From Ctenosaura bakeri (lineage: Eukaryota > Chordata > Lepidosauria > Squamata > Iguanidae), in the NCBI GenBank assembly GCA_948474755.1, contig CAOLHI010000486.1, positions 186,001 to 250,000 on the forward strand: a stretch of 64,000 nt of DNA. The letters are read 5' to 3'. Below the pieces are notes generated by a model, which worked only from the letters and a program-made list of their open reading frames with translations, did not search any database and was not told the origin of the DNA. Positions 1 to 10,095 of this stretch are shown here, one piece after another. Within the stretch, counting starts at the first letter, position 1, and every line of letters starts with the position of its first letter. Position numbers and translations under genes: made by a program.

Positions 1-11
1 TGCAAACGTTG

Positions 12-186
12 GTCATTTCCGCACTGGCCTGTTATAGTGCTATTATTCCACTTTCAACATCCTATGGAATCCTGGGGTTTGCAGTTTAGGGAGGGGCCGC
101 CCCCTCCCTAAACTGCAAACCCCAGGATTCCATTGGATGTTGAAAGTGGAATAATAGCACTATAACAGGCTAACACAGAAATGGCC
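12..186. mobile_element. Fold-back MITE, short palindromic form
   Basis: Two inverted arms of about 80 bases meet at a short GC-rich centre. They carry the family signature: a CATTTCCGCAC-like end, a TGTTATAG block, CCACTTTCAAC and TGGAATCCTGGGGTTTGCAG, each followed by its reverse complement. Arms are nearly identical, with only a few differences (for example CTATGG against CATTGG). There is no coding capacity, so this is a non-autonomous DNA element. The superfamily is not settled because no clean target-site duplication was found. It lies in integrin intron 1. Confidence 0.85.
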
Positions 187-1818
187 CTAGTGATAGAGGC
201 AGTAGGTTATGAGTATCATATCATTTTGTCATATCAAGTAAGCCAAATGTTAATTCATAATCAATGAAATGCCAGTAGAGAGCAACAAGAAAACTAACAT
301 TATTGCTCCTTTTCATGTCCCTCGGTGAAAAACACATTACTGGCAAGCAATAACGCGGATACAAGACAGACCCACAATGAGAAATATGAATTTGATGGGT
401 GGGGAGAAAACTCTTTCTAAATATTATTTGGCCAGTTACAGTTTCCAGGACAAGTCAATGTTCATCCCACTGCACCACATCCAAGAAAGAGCACAATTAC
501 TTTAATATCATAATGCACTCTCTAAGTAAAAACCATGCAACCTCAGACTGCACAACCAATGCCAAATCCAGTGCCATTCCCAAACCACAGCAAAAGAGGC
601 TGGTCTTTCTTCAACAATAAATAAATAAGTAATTAAGACTGGGTTTAATTTACAACTCTGTGGCTGTGAAAGAGAACACTGCTGCACAGAAATAGCTGAT
701 ATTGGCAAAGACAGTCTTGCTCTCTTCTTTAATTGATTTATACAGTGAAATCTGTTATGCCAATACTGATTCTGTATAAACACATACAAAACATACCTCC
801 TGGACAGTTTAATTTAAAATGGTATTAGCAAGAGGCTAGGATAGACAACATTTCCTTACTGCAATAATCCAGAACTGTGAAAATTGACTCCCTGCAGCAT
901 TAGGAATAAGAGATGTGAAACACTAAGATGTAACTGAATGAAACTATCAGTCTTCCTTCTCACCAAAAACATGACAGGTGGAGGAAGTCTACTCCAGGTC
1001 ATAAATTATAAACTTAGTATCCATGCCAAGTTGGGTCTATGGTGCTGTGGTTGTGGCAGAGACAGACAGCCCCTTGTCAGACTGATTATTCTAGCTTGCA
1101 GTCTCCATTTGGGGACTTGGAGAAGACTGACCTAGTCCATTCTTCTGAGAGGAGCATTTCCCATACCATTGGCTCAGTACCAGTATCCCTCAGCCAGCAT
1201 GGCCTATTTGTAGTAATTTTTCTAAGTCCTGGGTGGCTCTATTCCAAACCAAATTCCCGTTAGCAAAGTGTGGATGACATCACAGAGAAGTCAGTCTATC
1301 TGACTGTTGCCTTCTGTGTATCTCTAGAAGATACAGAATTCTCTTAGGGTCTTGAATTGCCAAACTGGACACTTCATATGTTCCCAATCACAGGTCATCC
1401 ATCTGGTGCTAGACCAATAGCATAGAGCATTCCCCTTCCAGAAACACACACCACATTAGCCGTTTCCTGGAGTCTGGCACCCCTCAGATGGCCACAGGTC
1501 TTGGATGGCTATGATGGCTAGGATGATAGAAGTTGTAGTCCAATGCACTGAGGGTGCAAGACTGGACTAGGTGATGCTTGGAAAATCCCACACTGGCATC
1601 ATCAGTGGCTATTAGCTACCTGTACTAAGAAAACATTCATCTGTCTATCATAACTCCAAAACCATGAGGCCTAGCCACCTGACACTTGATGTAGATACTA
1701 AGAAGACCTTGCAAGTATACATATTTGGGTTAGTATTTATCTGAAACAAAAAGGATTATTGAACTTTAGTTATAACTTGTTTGTAAAACGCACTGGGCAT
1801 CCTTAATCTGAAGACTCA
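187..1818. other. Intron 1 sequence without recognised feature
   Basis: Unique-looking AT-rich sequence. Short open frames here have no recognisable domain. Around 1500-1580 there is a weak trace of the 'tagaagttgtagtccaa' hAT-type MITE seen elsewhere in the window, too degraded to delimit. Confidence 0.5.
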
Positions 1819-1820
1819 TT

Positions 1821-2070
1821 TCTTCACAGGGTCTCTCTGTGTGTGTGTGCACATGCACACCTTCAAGTTGCCTGTCAGCATATGGCCACCTCACAAATTT
1901 CACAGGGTTTTCTTAGGCAAGGAATATTCAAAGGTGGTTTCGCCAATTCCTTCCTCTGATACAGCTATACTCTTTAGCAGTTTCCCATCCAAGTATGAAC
2001 CAGGGCTGACCCTGCTTGGCTTCCTAGATCAGAGGGGATCTCCTTCCTGCCTTTAGGTATTCAGGCCTCT
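1821..2070 (-). mobile_element. 5S rRNA-derived SINE
   Basis: Read on the minus strand, 1981-2068 follows the internal part of vertebrate 5S rRNA, including relatives of CTAAGCAGGGTCGG and TGGTTAGTACTTGGATGGG, the region that holds the pol III internal promoter. The rest, toward 1821, is the 'tttcttaggcaaggaata..cagttccttcctctga' body shared with 34010-34130, ending in a GT-rich tail. A 5S-headed SINE is known from squamates and from the SINE3 class. The copy is diverged and is not a 5S gene. Confidence 0.75.
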
Positions 2071-2823
2071 ACAGGGCTTCTAGTCAGTTCCACATTGCTC
2101 CCTTCTGCAGGGACTTCAAATCTCCTAACAATTCAGAGGTGGGGGGGAAGAAAAGCAAGGAATTTGCATTGCCTGGCATGGTGGAAGGAGAGAAGTGCTG
2201 AATAAGTATGGGGTGGGGTCATCGAGGGAGTTTTAAACAGTGAGAAAGAAAATGAGTGGAAAGCGGTAGAGAAGAGCAGGAGCAAAAAGAAAAACAAAAA
2301 AGGGATGTGTTTCTAATGGAATCAAAGCTGGTACTTCTTCTAGTGACAGCCAAATGGAACCTTCATGGTCTCAGGCTCTGCACCTCCAATTATCATACAC
2401 AAGAGACCAAGGACAGAGACAGTCATCATTATCACTGAGCACACTCAGGGAACTTCTCAGAGAATCAATCAAGCAGGAAAATTCTGAAATCCCAAACCTA
2501 TATTGGATTATTCAGACTATGCAACCCACTCCAGAGCTGCAGTTGCCCTCTGTAAAGGCATTCTGGATTGAGGTATGTACTCAAAGTCATCATGATCAAT
2601 CACCAGTGCTAAACTCCTTTATACAAATGCTCCCTCAGCTAACGGCAGACACTCTATCACTTCTCTGGCTGATCTCCCTGACCACCAAGCATTTTTACTG
2701 TTAGAAACACATTCTCTCTTCTTTAGAAAGGTATAATGTTCATCAGGGGGTTCCAAGACATTCTGCCATTGAATGTTTGACTTGTGACCAGAATTCACCT
2801 TTCTGATGACGCTACACAACTAA
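2071..2823. other. Intron 1 sequence without recognised feature
   Basis: No repeat or exon could be recognised. The longest open frame (2354-2704, plus) has low-complexity composition, no domain and no splice context that I can support. Confidence 0.45.
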
Positions 2824-2999
2824 TAGCATTATGACTGCACTTCAACTACCATGGCTATATCCCATGGAATCCTGAGATTTGTAGCTTGGTAAAGCACTAG
2901 AGCTCCCTGGATAAGAATTCTAAACATCTTTCTCTATATAACAAACCTCAGGATCCCACAGGATGGAACCATGACACTATAATTAAGTAGTGTGAAAAA
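2824..2999. mobile_element. Fold-back MITE, long form, diverged
   Basis: Carries the long-form signature: CCATGGAATCCTGAGATTTG on the left, AGAATTCTAAAC in the middle, then CCTCAGGATCCCACAGGATGG and a TATAATT..AGTAGTGTGAAA end. Arms pair imperfectly and are separated by a non-palindromic centre, which distinguishes this form from the short one at 12-186. Confidence 0.75.
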
Positions 3000-4554
3000 A
3001 TATATCACTCAAATATTTTCTCCTCCTATCATGTGCACTCACACAGTGGTGCTCCCTCTCATCCTTGGCTTAATAGCAGACATGCACACAATCCTTCAGA
3101 GTGTGGCATAGCCAGTGAACATTCCTAACACACCATCTGTGAAAAACTGCTTTCCTTGCACCACAAAAGGGATGGACAACCCAGTTTTGTTGCTGTGCTA
3201 CAACTTCCATCACCTCTGGACAGCACAAGTAGTTCCACATCTGGAGGGAGAAATAGGTACAGGATGATGCACACACGCTATTTTGTGAGAAGTCATTCTA
3301 AACACACACACACACATATATATACAACAGCTGTTTCACAATCATCTGGAGAATGCTGCCAAAAAAGAAAGAAAGAAATTGTCTGAATCATTCATCCTAA
3401 TAAGCAATAACTCAGACAAACAACCCCCTCCCCATCACATGAGAGAGACAGTAGATAAATGCCTTTGGGGAGTTCCAACTTTAAACATTTTTTTCTCCCA
3501 TCTTCACAAAAGACAATTGGGGGCATTTTAGAATTTGGTTCAATCAATAGCACTCAAGGCAGTTCAAATTTAATTTCAGCCGGCGCTCCCTAAGGGGAAA
3601 GGCCCAGAATCTGTCTCCATGTGAATTAGTAAGAGAGAGAGAATGAGAGAAAGAGACAAACTAGCTGTGGTGAGGCTGGGAGAAGAGAAAAACTGAAGAA
3701 GGACATGGCAGGACTCTTCAAGAGCCTGCCGCATAGAAGAGGTCCATGACTTGTCCTCTGCTGCTCCAAAGAGAATGACTAAATTGAACAGGTTTAAGGG
3801 TAGATATCTACTGAACATTAGGAGGCGCTTCTTGATACCAAGAGCAATCTAAGAACAGAACCAGTTACCCCAAAGGGTGGTCGTGGTGGTGAGGTCTCCA
3901 TCACTGTAAAGCTGAACAGCCATCTGTCAAGGATGCTTCACCTTTGGGATTGTTGTGTCAAGCACAGGGTTGGATGAGATAGCCTACAAGGCTTTCTCCA
4001 TTTCTGTGGTTTTCAGATTCCATGCCTCTGGGCATGTGCAAAGTATATTACTGAGCAGAATGCCAGCAGACACAACTCCAGAATTCAAGTGAGGAGAGGA
4101 GCCTGTCTCTTTTAAAAGGCTGCCATTTAAACGAGATTAAGCCTTGCAGTAAGAAAGAAGTGGCAGGGAAACCTTCTCTTCAAAAATCTACAAGCTGGGC
4201 AAACTCCTCTAACAGAGGAGACGCAATATCCACAGTTGGGCTGTGTGTTCATGAGGACCGAGGAGTTGCCACAAGCACGTGTAAGCTTTCGGCTAGTCCA
4301 GCACTCTTCCTCAGGCCAAGTGCTACCAAAAAACCAGGAAAGAGGGATAGAGAGAAAAGTAGCAGCAAAAAAGTCAAAGCTCAAACCAACTATTGTGGCC
4401 AAAAGGTTATGGAGCTATAACTCCATCTGCAAGCTGGGAATGAGAAGCAGGGAAAATGCAAAAATCGCCCCCCTTTGCGGGACGGGGAGAGCAGCAAGGG
4501 ATCTGCTTAGCAAGAAAGGAAAGGTCTCCCAGAATGAGGTGATCTTAGGCTGTT
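3000..4554. other. Intron 1 sequence; one microsatellite
   Basis: An (AC)n(AT)n microsatellite lies at 3300-3326. The rest shows no recognisable repeat. Open frames at 4127-4402 (minus) and 4160-4420 (plus) overlap each other and have no identifiable domain. Confidence 0.45.
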
Positions 4555-4726
4555 TCCGCACTAGACTATTATAGCGCTATGATTCCACTTTCAACATCCT
4601 ATGGAATTCTGGGGTTTGCAGTTTAGGGAGGGGCTGAGGCCCCTCCCCAAACCGCAAACCCCAGCAGGATTCCATAGGATGCTGAAAGCGGAATCATAGC
4701 GCTGTAACAGTCTATGCGGATCAGGC
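4555..4726. mobile_element. Fold-back MITE in intron 1 next to the exon 1 donor
   Basis: Short palindromic form with arms such as AGCGCTATGATTCCACTTTC and its near complement, and a GGGGCTGAGGCCCC centre. Arms differ at several places (for example an extra GCA in one arm). The element ends only about 35 bases from the integrin exon 1 splice donor. Confidence 0.85.
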
Positions 4727-5380
4727 ACGGAACCGCAACCCCTGCTGACCCGCCTGCTCACCATCTCGTATTGTCGTAGTAATGCTCCAGCACCGAGTAG
4801 CCGAAGAAGGAGTTGTTGGGTCCCTGAAAAATCACCGGGTGCTCCAGATCGATGTTGTACGAGCAAACCGACGCCAAGGCGAGCGCCGCCACCAGCACTT
4901 TAAATCCGCTTAGCCGGCTCTGCCGGGGGGACCCAGCCATTCTCTCCGGTGCCAGAAGCGCGCCCCCCTCGCCCCTCCGCCGCGCTCCCTTTCTTCGCGC
5001 GCCGGCTCCGCAAAGGAGCGACCCAGGAGAAAACCCTCCCCGATCGGAGTCTTGCAGCCCGGGAAAGGGGGGGAAAGGGAGGGGACAGCGCCAGGAACTT
5101 CCCCAGAAGAGGCTCCTTCGGGCCGCTGCCGCGAAAGCCGCGACCGCACGGAAAGCCGGAGCGAGCGGCCAAGCGCGCTTTGGGATTCTTTCTGGCTCAG
5201 CCCGGCCGCCGGGGACTTTTGAGCTCCCCCTCCCGCCAATCCCAGGTCGCTCTCCTCGCCCGGACGCCGCCGGCCGTGAAAGCCGTGGCCACAGCGCCCT
5301 CTAGCGCCCGCGCTCCTTCTGCGGCGCCGCCGGTCTCTGGACCAGGGGGAGACTTTTTACCCTTTGCGTGAAAGATCTGC
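4690..5380 (-). promoter_or_regulatory. CpG island / promoter region of the integrin alpha gene
   Basis: G+C and CpG density rise sharply compared with the AT-rich flanks, with many GCGC, CCGCC and CCCGCC motifs. The block covers the first coding exon and about 440 bases upstream of its ATG (minus strand). No clear TATA box is visible, which suits a CpG-island promoter. The transcription start cannot be fixed from sequence alone. Confidence 0.7.
4762..4940 (-). CDS. ITGA9: Integrin alpha-9-like subunit, first coding exon (partial gene)
   Basis: Integrin alpha-9 pairs with beta-1 at the cell surface and binds tenascin-C, osteopontin, VCAM-1 and other ligands. This exon encodes the N terminus: an initiator Met at 4940, a basic n-region, a hydrophobic segment (about residues 14-27, VLVAALALASVC) that serves as signal peptide, and then the mature start YNIDLEHPVIFQGP..FFGYSVLEH..DNTRW. 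That is the opening strand of the alpha-subunit beta-propeller, with the family's FQGP and FFGY motifs. VLEH and DNTRW favour alpha-9 over alpha-4, from memory of the family. The exon ends after TG of the last Trp codon at a good donor, G|GTGAGC (4761 downward), so the ORF's later stop is intronic. The remaining exons would lie to the left of base 1. No other exon was seen in the window. Confidence 0.88.
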
Positions 5381-5558
5381 CTCATTTCCGCACTCGGCTG
5401 TTATAGCGGGATGATTCCACTTTCAACACCCTCTGGAATCCTGGGGTTTGCAGTTTCGGGAGGGGCCGGCCGGCCCCTCCCGAAACTGCAAACCCCAGGA
5501 TTCCAGAGGGTGTTGAAAGTGGAATCATCCCGCTATAACAGCCGAGTGCGGAACAGGG
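5381..5558. mobile_element. Fold-back MITE containing a perfect 168-bp palindrome
   Basis: Bases 5386-5469 are the exact reverse complement of 5470-5553: 84-base arms with no loop and no mismatch, centred on GGCCGGCCGGCC. Arms carry copy-specific differences from other family members (AGCGGGATGATT, CACCCTCTGG, TTTCGGGAGG), and each is present in both arms. It lies about 440 bases upstream of the integrin ATG at the outer edge of the CpG island. Confidence 0.9.
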
Positions 5559-5580
5559 AAGAAAGCAGGAAGGAAACAGA

Positions 5581-5780
5581 GGCCATTTCCGCACCACGCT
5601 GTTATAGCGCTATTATTCCACTTTCAACCTCCTGTGGAATCCTGTCCTTTTTAGTTTACTGAGGACCAAGAGTTCTCTGGCTGAGAATTCTAAATGCCCC
5701 TCCCTAAACTGCAAACTCCAGGATTCCATAGGAGGTTGAAAGTGGAACATAGCGCTATAACAGTGTAGTGCGGAATGGCC
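5581..5780. mobile_element. Fold-back MITE, long form
   Basis: Termini GGCCATTTCCGCAC and GTGCGGAATGGCC are inverted. The left arm has CCACTTTCAACCTCCTGTGG, the right arm GGAGGTTGAAAGTGGAA. The centre contains AGTTCTCTGGCTGAGAATTC. This is the longer form with an unpaired centre, only 22 bases from the perfect palindrome. Confidence 0.85.
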
Positions 5781-5789
5781 AGACTCATT

Positions 5790-6060
5790 TGAAATACTGT
5801 TCTGGAAGAGAGTTCTGCTGATATGGTCGACTGCCGGAAGATAAGTCTTGAATTCTGCTTAGAAGCCAAAAGGACTAAACTGAAGCTGTTGTACTTTGGG
5901 CCTATCATGAGACTGCGTGACCTACTAGAAAAGACAATAATGCTTGGTAAGTAAGAAAGTGAGAGGAAAAGAGGAAGGCCACAGTATAGTTGGGTAGACT
6001 CGGTCAAGGAAGCCACAACCATGAGTTTGCAAGACCTGAGTTGTTGGTAATGATGATTTG
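5790..6060 (+). mobile_element. RTE/BovB-like LINE 3' fragment
   Basis: Frames on the plus strand give the C-terminal LINE string around 'KLLYFGPIMRLRDLLEKTIMLG' (relics only), then a basic GRPQ-type stretch and a 'DSVKEATTMSLQDLS' end. This resembles the extreme C terminus of RTE/BovB-type ORF2 and the minus-strand copy near 58 kb. Frames are broken. Confidence 0.6.
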
Positions 6061-6298
6061 AAGATCTTTAATTTGTACAATCACCGTAAGTTGAAGCCCA
6101 CTTCATGGTAATTAACAATGAAACAAATCATAAAATAACTAACAACAGTTAGCAACAATTGTTACACCTCCCAGAATCTTCCAGCATGCTACTGGTGATG
6201 CTGGTTGGGAAACTGGGAGCTGTAGTTCAAAAAGTAACTTCTTCTAATCTGGAGGACAAACCAAGCAGATCTCAGTCAAAGGAAGGTCTCTATATTTA

Positions 6299-6514
6299 AG
6301 ACCATTTCTGCACTACACTGTAATAGTGCTATTATTCCACTTTCAACATCCTATGGAATCCTGTTTGGGGTTGGCAGTTTAGGGAGGAGCACTTAGAATT
6401 CTTAGCCAGAGAGTTCTTTGGCCTCAGTAAACTACCAACCACAAACCTCAGAATTGCACAGGATGTAATGAAAGTAGAATAATAGCACTAAAAAAGTGTA
6501 GTGCAGAAATGGCC
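6299..6514. mobile_element. Fold-back MITE, long form
   Basis: Left end GACCATTTCTGCACTACACTG, cut here by convention, and right end CAGAAATGGCC are inverted. Internal blocks ATCCTATGGAATCCTG and CTCAGAATTGCACAGGATG pair imperfectly around GAATTCTTAGCCAGAGAG. Confidence 0.85.
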
Positions 6515-7288
6515 TCAGTCTAGTTCTCAATGTCTCTAAATAGCAGTGCTTCCAATGATGTCCAGAGTTCATTTGCTCAAGTGGTTATCAGTTCATAAAT
6601 TGCTTAGCTATTCTGATATGAATGATTGATAACGCACAATATAAAATAATGAATTATTTTAGATAGCTGAAAAATTAGTATTTTTCTAGCAGATGATGTT
6701 AGTAATTGAGTATGTGCCTTTAAGCAAGATAATAGGTGTCACAGTATAACCAAGGGAACATGCTTTGAGCCGTAAAAGGGAACTGTCTTGTTAACAGGAT
6801 GTGAAAAAAGATAAAGAGACACTAGAGTGAAAAACAACCCGTTACTAACTGGCCTGTGTTGGAAGCAAAACATTTTAACTCCCTAAGAAGATAGGATGGC
6901 TGTAATGCAACCGTGAAGAGTAGGAGCTTTTGCGTGTGTCTGTGTGCATGTTTTACAACTAATAGAATTTACATGTGCGTTTTTGAAGGGACAAGGAGAA
7001 TATACATTTCACTTGGAGAATGTGTACATTATTGACTTTTTCTGGGGGACATAAAAGTCAGACTGATTGTACAATTGATATTTTTAATGGTCATTTTTAA
7101 TTCATTTAATTAAATAGGCCTTGTTACCCTACTTAATCTGTGAGTGTTTTTTATTGGCTTCATAAACTTAGGGGACAGTAGATTTGGGGGTAACATGATT
7201 TTACATTTCAACCTCTCCAGGAGTTGGAGCAATTGACATTTTATAAGTCCTAGGGTCTTCCTGTACTTGTTCAATGTTTTAAAAATCT
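6515..7288. other. AT-rich intergenic sequence
   Basis: No open frame, repeat or RNA gene recognised. Confidence 0.45.
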
Positions 7289-7640
7289 GCTTTTCACCCT
7301 CCTCATTTATTAGCCCAAATCACTCAGGAAATATTGCACCAGGAGAAGTATGAAGAAACTGTTAAAGCAGTAATGATCTCGTGGGCACAGAAATATTGGT
7401 CATACAATTCAACTGGACTCTTGGGAGCAGAGTTGGAAAAAGACAAACAAATTTACGGTTGCCCAGAATCTAAAAGAGAACTATTATAAAATGTTTTATA
7501 GATGGTATTTGACACCAGATAAATTACAAAAGATTTACAATTCAGGTACTGGGCTTTGTTGGAAATGTTTAAAAGAGGTGGGTACGATATATCATATGTG
7601 GTGGACATGCCCAAAGGTCAAGAAATATTGGACTGAGAGC
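7289..7640 (+). mobile_element. L1 ORF2 C-terminal fragment, cut at both ends
   Basis: By eye nearly identical to 26,270-26,656 of the long L1 in this window, with only scattered substitutions. It begins at 'accctcctcatttatt' and stops at 'tattggactgaga', before the 3' UTR. It keeps the C base that the long copy has lost near 26,300 but has gained an A in CAGAAATATTGG, so each copy carries a different single-base frameshift. Loss of the 3' end is unusual for an L1 and suggests a later insertion or deletion at 7640. Confidence 0.85.
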
Positions 7641-8080
7641 CAAACCAAGTGAGATTCATGTCTTGGGTTTAAAAGCAGATTAATTAACACATCTGGTGTT
7701 TAAGGAGCAATGTCGGAGTCCAACTCCCTGCCTGTGCCTCTCTACCAGCAAGTCAAGGAAGGCGAGAGTACTTGCGAGAGTACTTGCCCAAGAGGAAAAG
7801 GCAGAGTGTCCAAATGCAAACATTTGGGGAGTGTCCAAATGCAAACAAATATGTAGAAATGCTGAGCCGAGCCAAATCAAGGTCACATCCAAAAGGTCCA
7901 GAAAGCCAACACTGCTTCCAAAGAGGTCAAGGGAGCCAGAACACAAGGGTCATGAGAGCTTGTGTAGTGATTTACTACAAGCAAACTGCAAGCCTCACCG
8001 ACAGACTTATATAGCTGATGAGAGCAAGTGTTCCTTATCACTGTTCTTTTTTCTTAATCTTGCCAAAACGGCTTCCCTCT
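7640..8080 (-). mobile_element. LTR-like segment (tentative)
   Basis: On the minus strand a TATATAAG box (about 8003-8012) is followed by 350 bases of C/T-rich, TTGACCTC/TTGGACTC-type sequence with short internal duplications: GAGTACTTGC twice near 7766-7790 and GTGTCCAAATGCAAAC twice at 7804-7850. This resembles the R-U5 side of an LTR and begins exactly where the L1 fragment is interrupted. No paired LTR, primer-binding site or coding remnant was found. Confidence 0.3.
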
Positions 8081-9384
8081 GAGCTTCTCATTTCTGTCTC
8101 CTCCATGATTGGGGGCTCAGGGGCAAAGGTGAGTTAAATTCCTCTAAATCATTGCTGGGCCCCTCTCCCGCTGAGGCTGGCTGCAACAACTCTGTCTCCG
8201 CTTGTCTTTCAACTGATGAGGGTGTTTACAAGCTAGTTTGGTCTATCACTGACTCTGTTCTTGGCACAATCAATTGGTCATTGACCTCTGAGAGCCATCA
8301 TCTATCACAAGCAGGGTTGTAGGCGAAGCTTGAGCTTGAAGAATGTCAATTGGTTTTAGAAAAATATTGCCCCTCAGCTAGTAACATTCCTATTGGTTTT
8401 GAGGTTGTTTTCATTCACACACTTCAACACAACACTTCCACTAAGTTGTTCCCCTCGTGTAATTATTACTGGCCTCATTAATGCCCTCAAACTAGTGAAA
8501 TAAGCTTCTTCCTCCAGTGCAAGGAGTTTGTCCTGAACTCCTAAACGTTTAAGTGCTGTTCCTTGTTTTCCTTTTGAGCTTACTGTCATCAGTCAAATAA
8601 CTGGATGAGGCCCAAACTGTAACAACAGACTATCGCAAAGATCAGCATGAGTCACAGGCCAACAAGCTTTAACTGTTGTTGGGAAAAATCATCCTATCTT
8701 ACAGGCTTGCACTGTACTTTCCTAACCTTGTATTCTAAGCTATTAAATCCTAGATTTAATTTGTCAAGCGGGTCTCCACGTCTGATACTTTTTCACTCAC
8801 TGCAAACAAAACGTGCAACTACTTAAGCACATGAGACTTAGTAATTTGTTCAGTCAAGCTTGTTCAGTAAAGTTCACACAGATTTTGCAGACTGCCCAAA
8901 AGAACCCAGTGTCTGTGTTATTGCTTTAAATTAAAAATCAAGACAGTAGCCATCATGGGACAGAACTAAGAGTTATTCACATCCAGAAATTTCCCTCAGC
9001 CACTGTTCAGTGCTCTGTATGCTTCTGAGATTTAACAGCCATTGCCCACAAACTTTTTCCAATTAACATATTTTTACGCTTTAAGAAGAAAATAAGTATG
9101 CCAAGTCAGAAGTGGTATCAAAGGTTATCAAGAACCTTCAGAAGCCAACAATGCTAAATTAAATGTAAATACATATCTTTTTAATACAGAGATTAAGCAA
9201 GAGGCCACCAGAATGACTTTGGATGTTGCCTAGGGAATATATTCCATTCAGGGGGTGCTCCCACTGAAAGAAATAAAACATGCATCCAACCCAACCAATG
9301 TAAGTGGTGCCGTCGGAGACAGAACTGAGGAGGCAGGAAGCTGGAATCACATGGAAACACAGGGAACTAATGACCTTGTGCCTA
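8081..9384. other. Intergenic sequence without recognised feature
   Basis: May include the rest of the LTR-like insertion. No domain, tRNA-like fold or repeat could be identified. Confidence 0.4.
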
Positions 9385-9455
9385 AAATTACAGAGTTGGA
9401 GGGGACTACAAGGGCCATCTAGTCTAACCCCCAGCCATGCAGGAATACCCAAGTA
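9385..9455 (+). mobile_element. CR1-like LINE 3' fragment
   Basis: The string 'acagagttggaggggac' followed by 'ggccatctagtctaaccccc' and 'catgcaggaa' matches the widespread amniote CR1-type tail. Too short for subfamily assignment. Confidence 0.45.
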
Positions 9456-9898
9456 CAGTGTGCCTGCCTTATATGTAGGGACCCCATTCCAGGAACCACT
9501 CACCTCAACAGATAGACTCCTAGATGGGCCATTCTTGGCCCTTGGTCTGAGCAGTTTGTCTCATGTTGAGGACAAACTGGTATCAGGCCAACTGAGAAAC
9601 ACTTGTCTACCTGAGACTGCACATTCTCTATTTCCTCTTCACTCTACATAAGTAACTGACCTGGCCTCCTTTATTTCTTCCTAGAAGATGCTTTCAGCCA
9701 TGACTGTCTTTGGTTGCTACAAATTGCCCTACTTAGCATGGTCCCTATTCCTGTTCAGTAGATGACCATGCACAGACAACTGACATGCAGTAAAGGAATG
9801 ACACATACTTTAACAGCTATGCGAACAGCATTACATCCTATTGTGAAGACCAGAGGTCATCATTGTATGTGCTCTATTTTCTCTCCTACATGGTTTCC
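9456..9898. other. Intergenic sequence without recognised feature
   Basis: Nothing recognisable beyond chance open frames. Confidence 0.4.
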
Positions 9899-10095
9899 AG
9901 GGGCCCTTTCACGCTACACAATTATAGCATTATGATTCCCCTTTAACCGGCAACATCCTATGGAACCCTGGGACTTGTGTTTAGGGAGGGGCATTTAGAA
10001 TTCTCAGCCAGAGAGCTCTAGTGCCTCTACAAACTACAAATCTTAGGATTCCACAGAATGCAGCCATGGCACTTAAAGTGAAAGGAACAGATAAT
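9899..10095. mobile_element. Fold-back MITE, long form, right end lost
   Basis: Left end GGGCCCTTTCACGCTACAC and AACATCCTATGGAACCCTGG are clear. The centre has GAATTCTCAGCCAGAGAGCTC and the right arm TTAGGATTCCACAGAATG. The terminal right repeat has degenerated after 'ttaaagtgaaagga'. Confidence 0.75.

Noticed and set aside
1981..2068. 5S rRNA gene
   Set aside because: Only part of the 5S sequence is present, it is diverged, and it is attached to a SINE body.
4852..5385. Several 60-150-residue frames on both strands in the CpG island
   Set aside because: Stops are rare in GC-rich DNA; frames overlap on both strands, are Pro/Arg/Ala-rich and have no domain. Only the exon at 4762-4940 has family motifs and a splice donor.
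7640..9000. Endogenous retrovirus coding region
   Set aside because: Only an LTR-like segment is suspected; no gag, pol or env motif is present in any frame.
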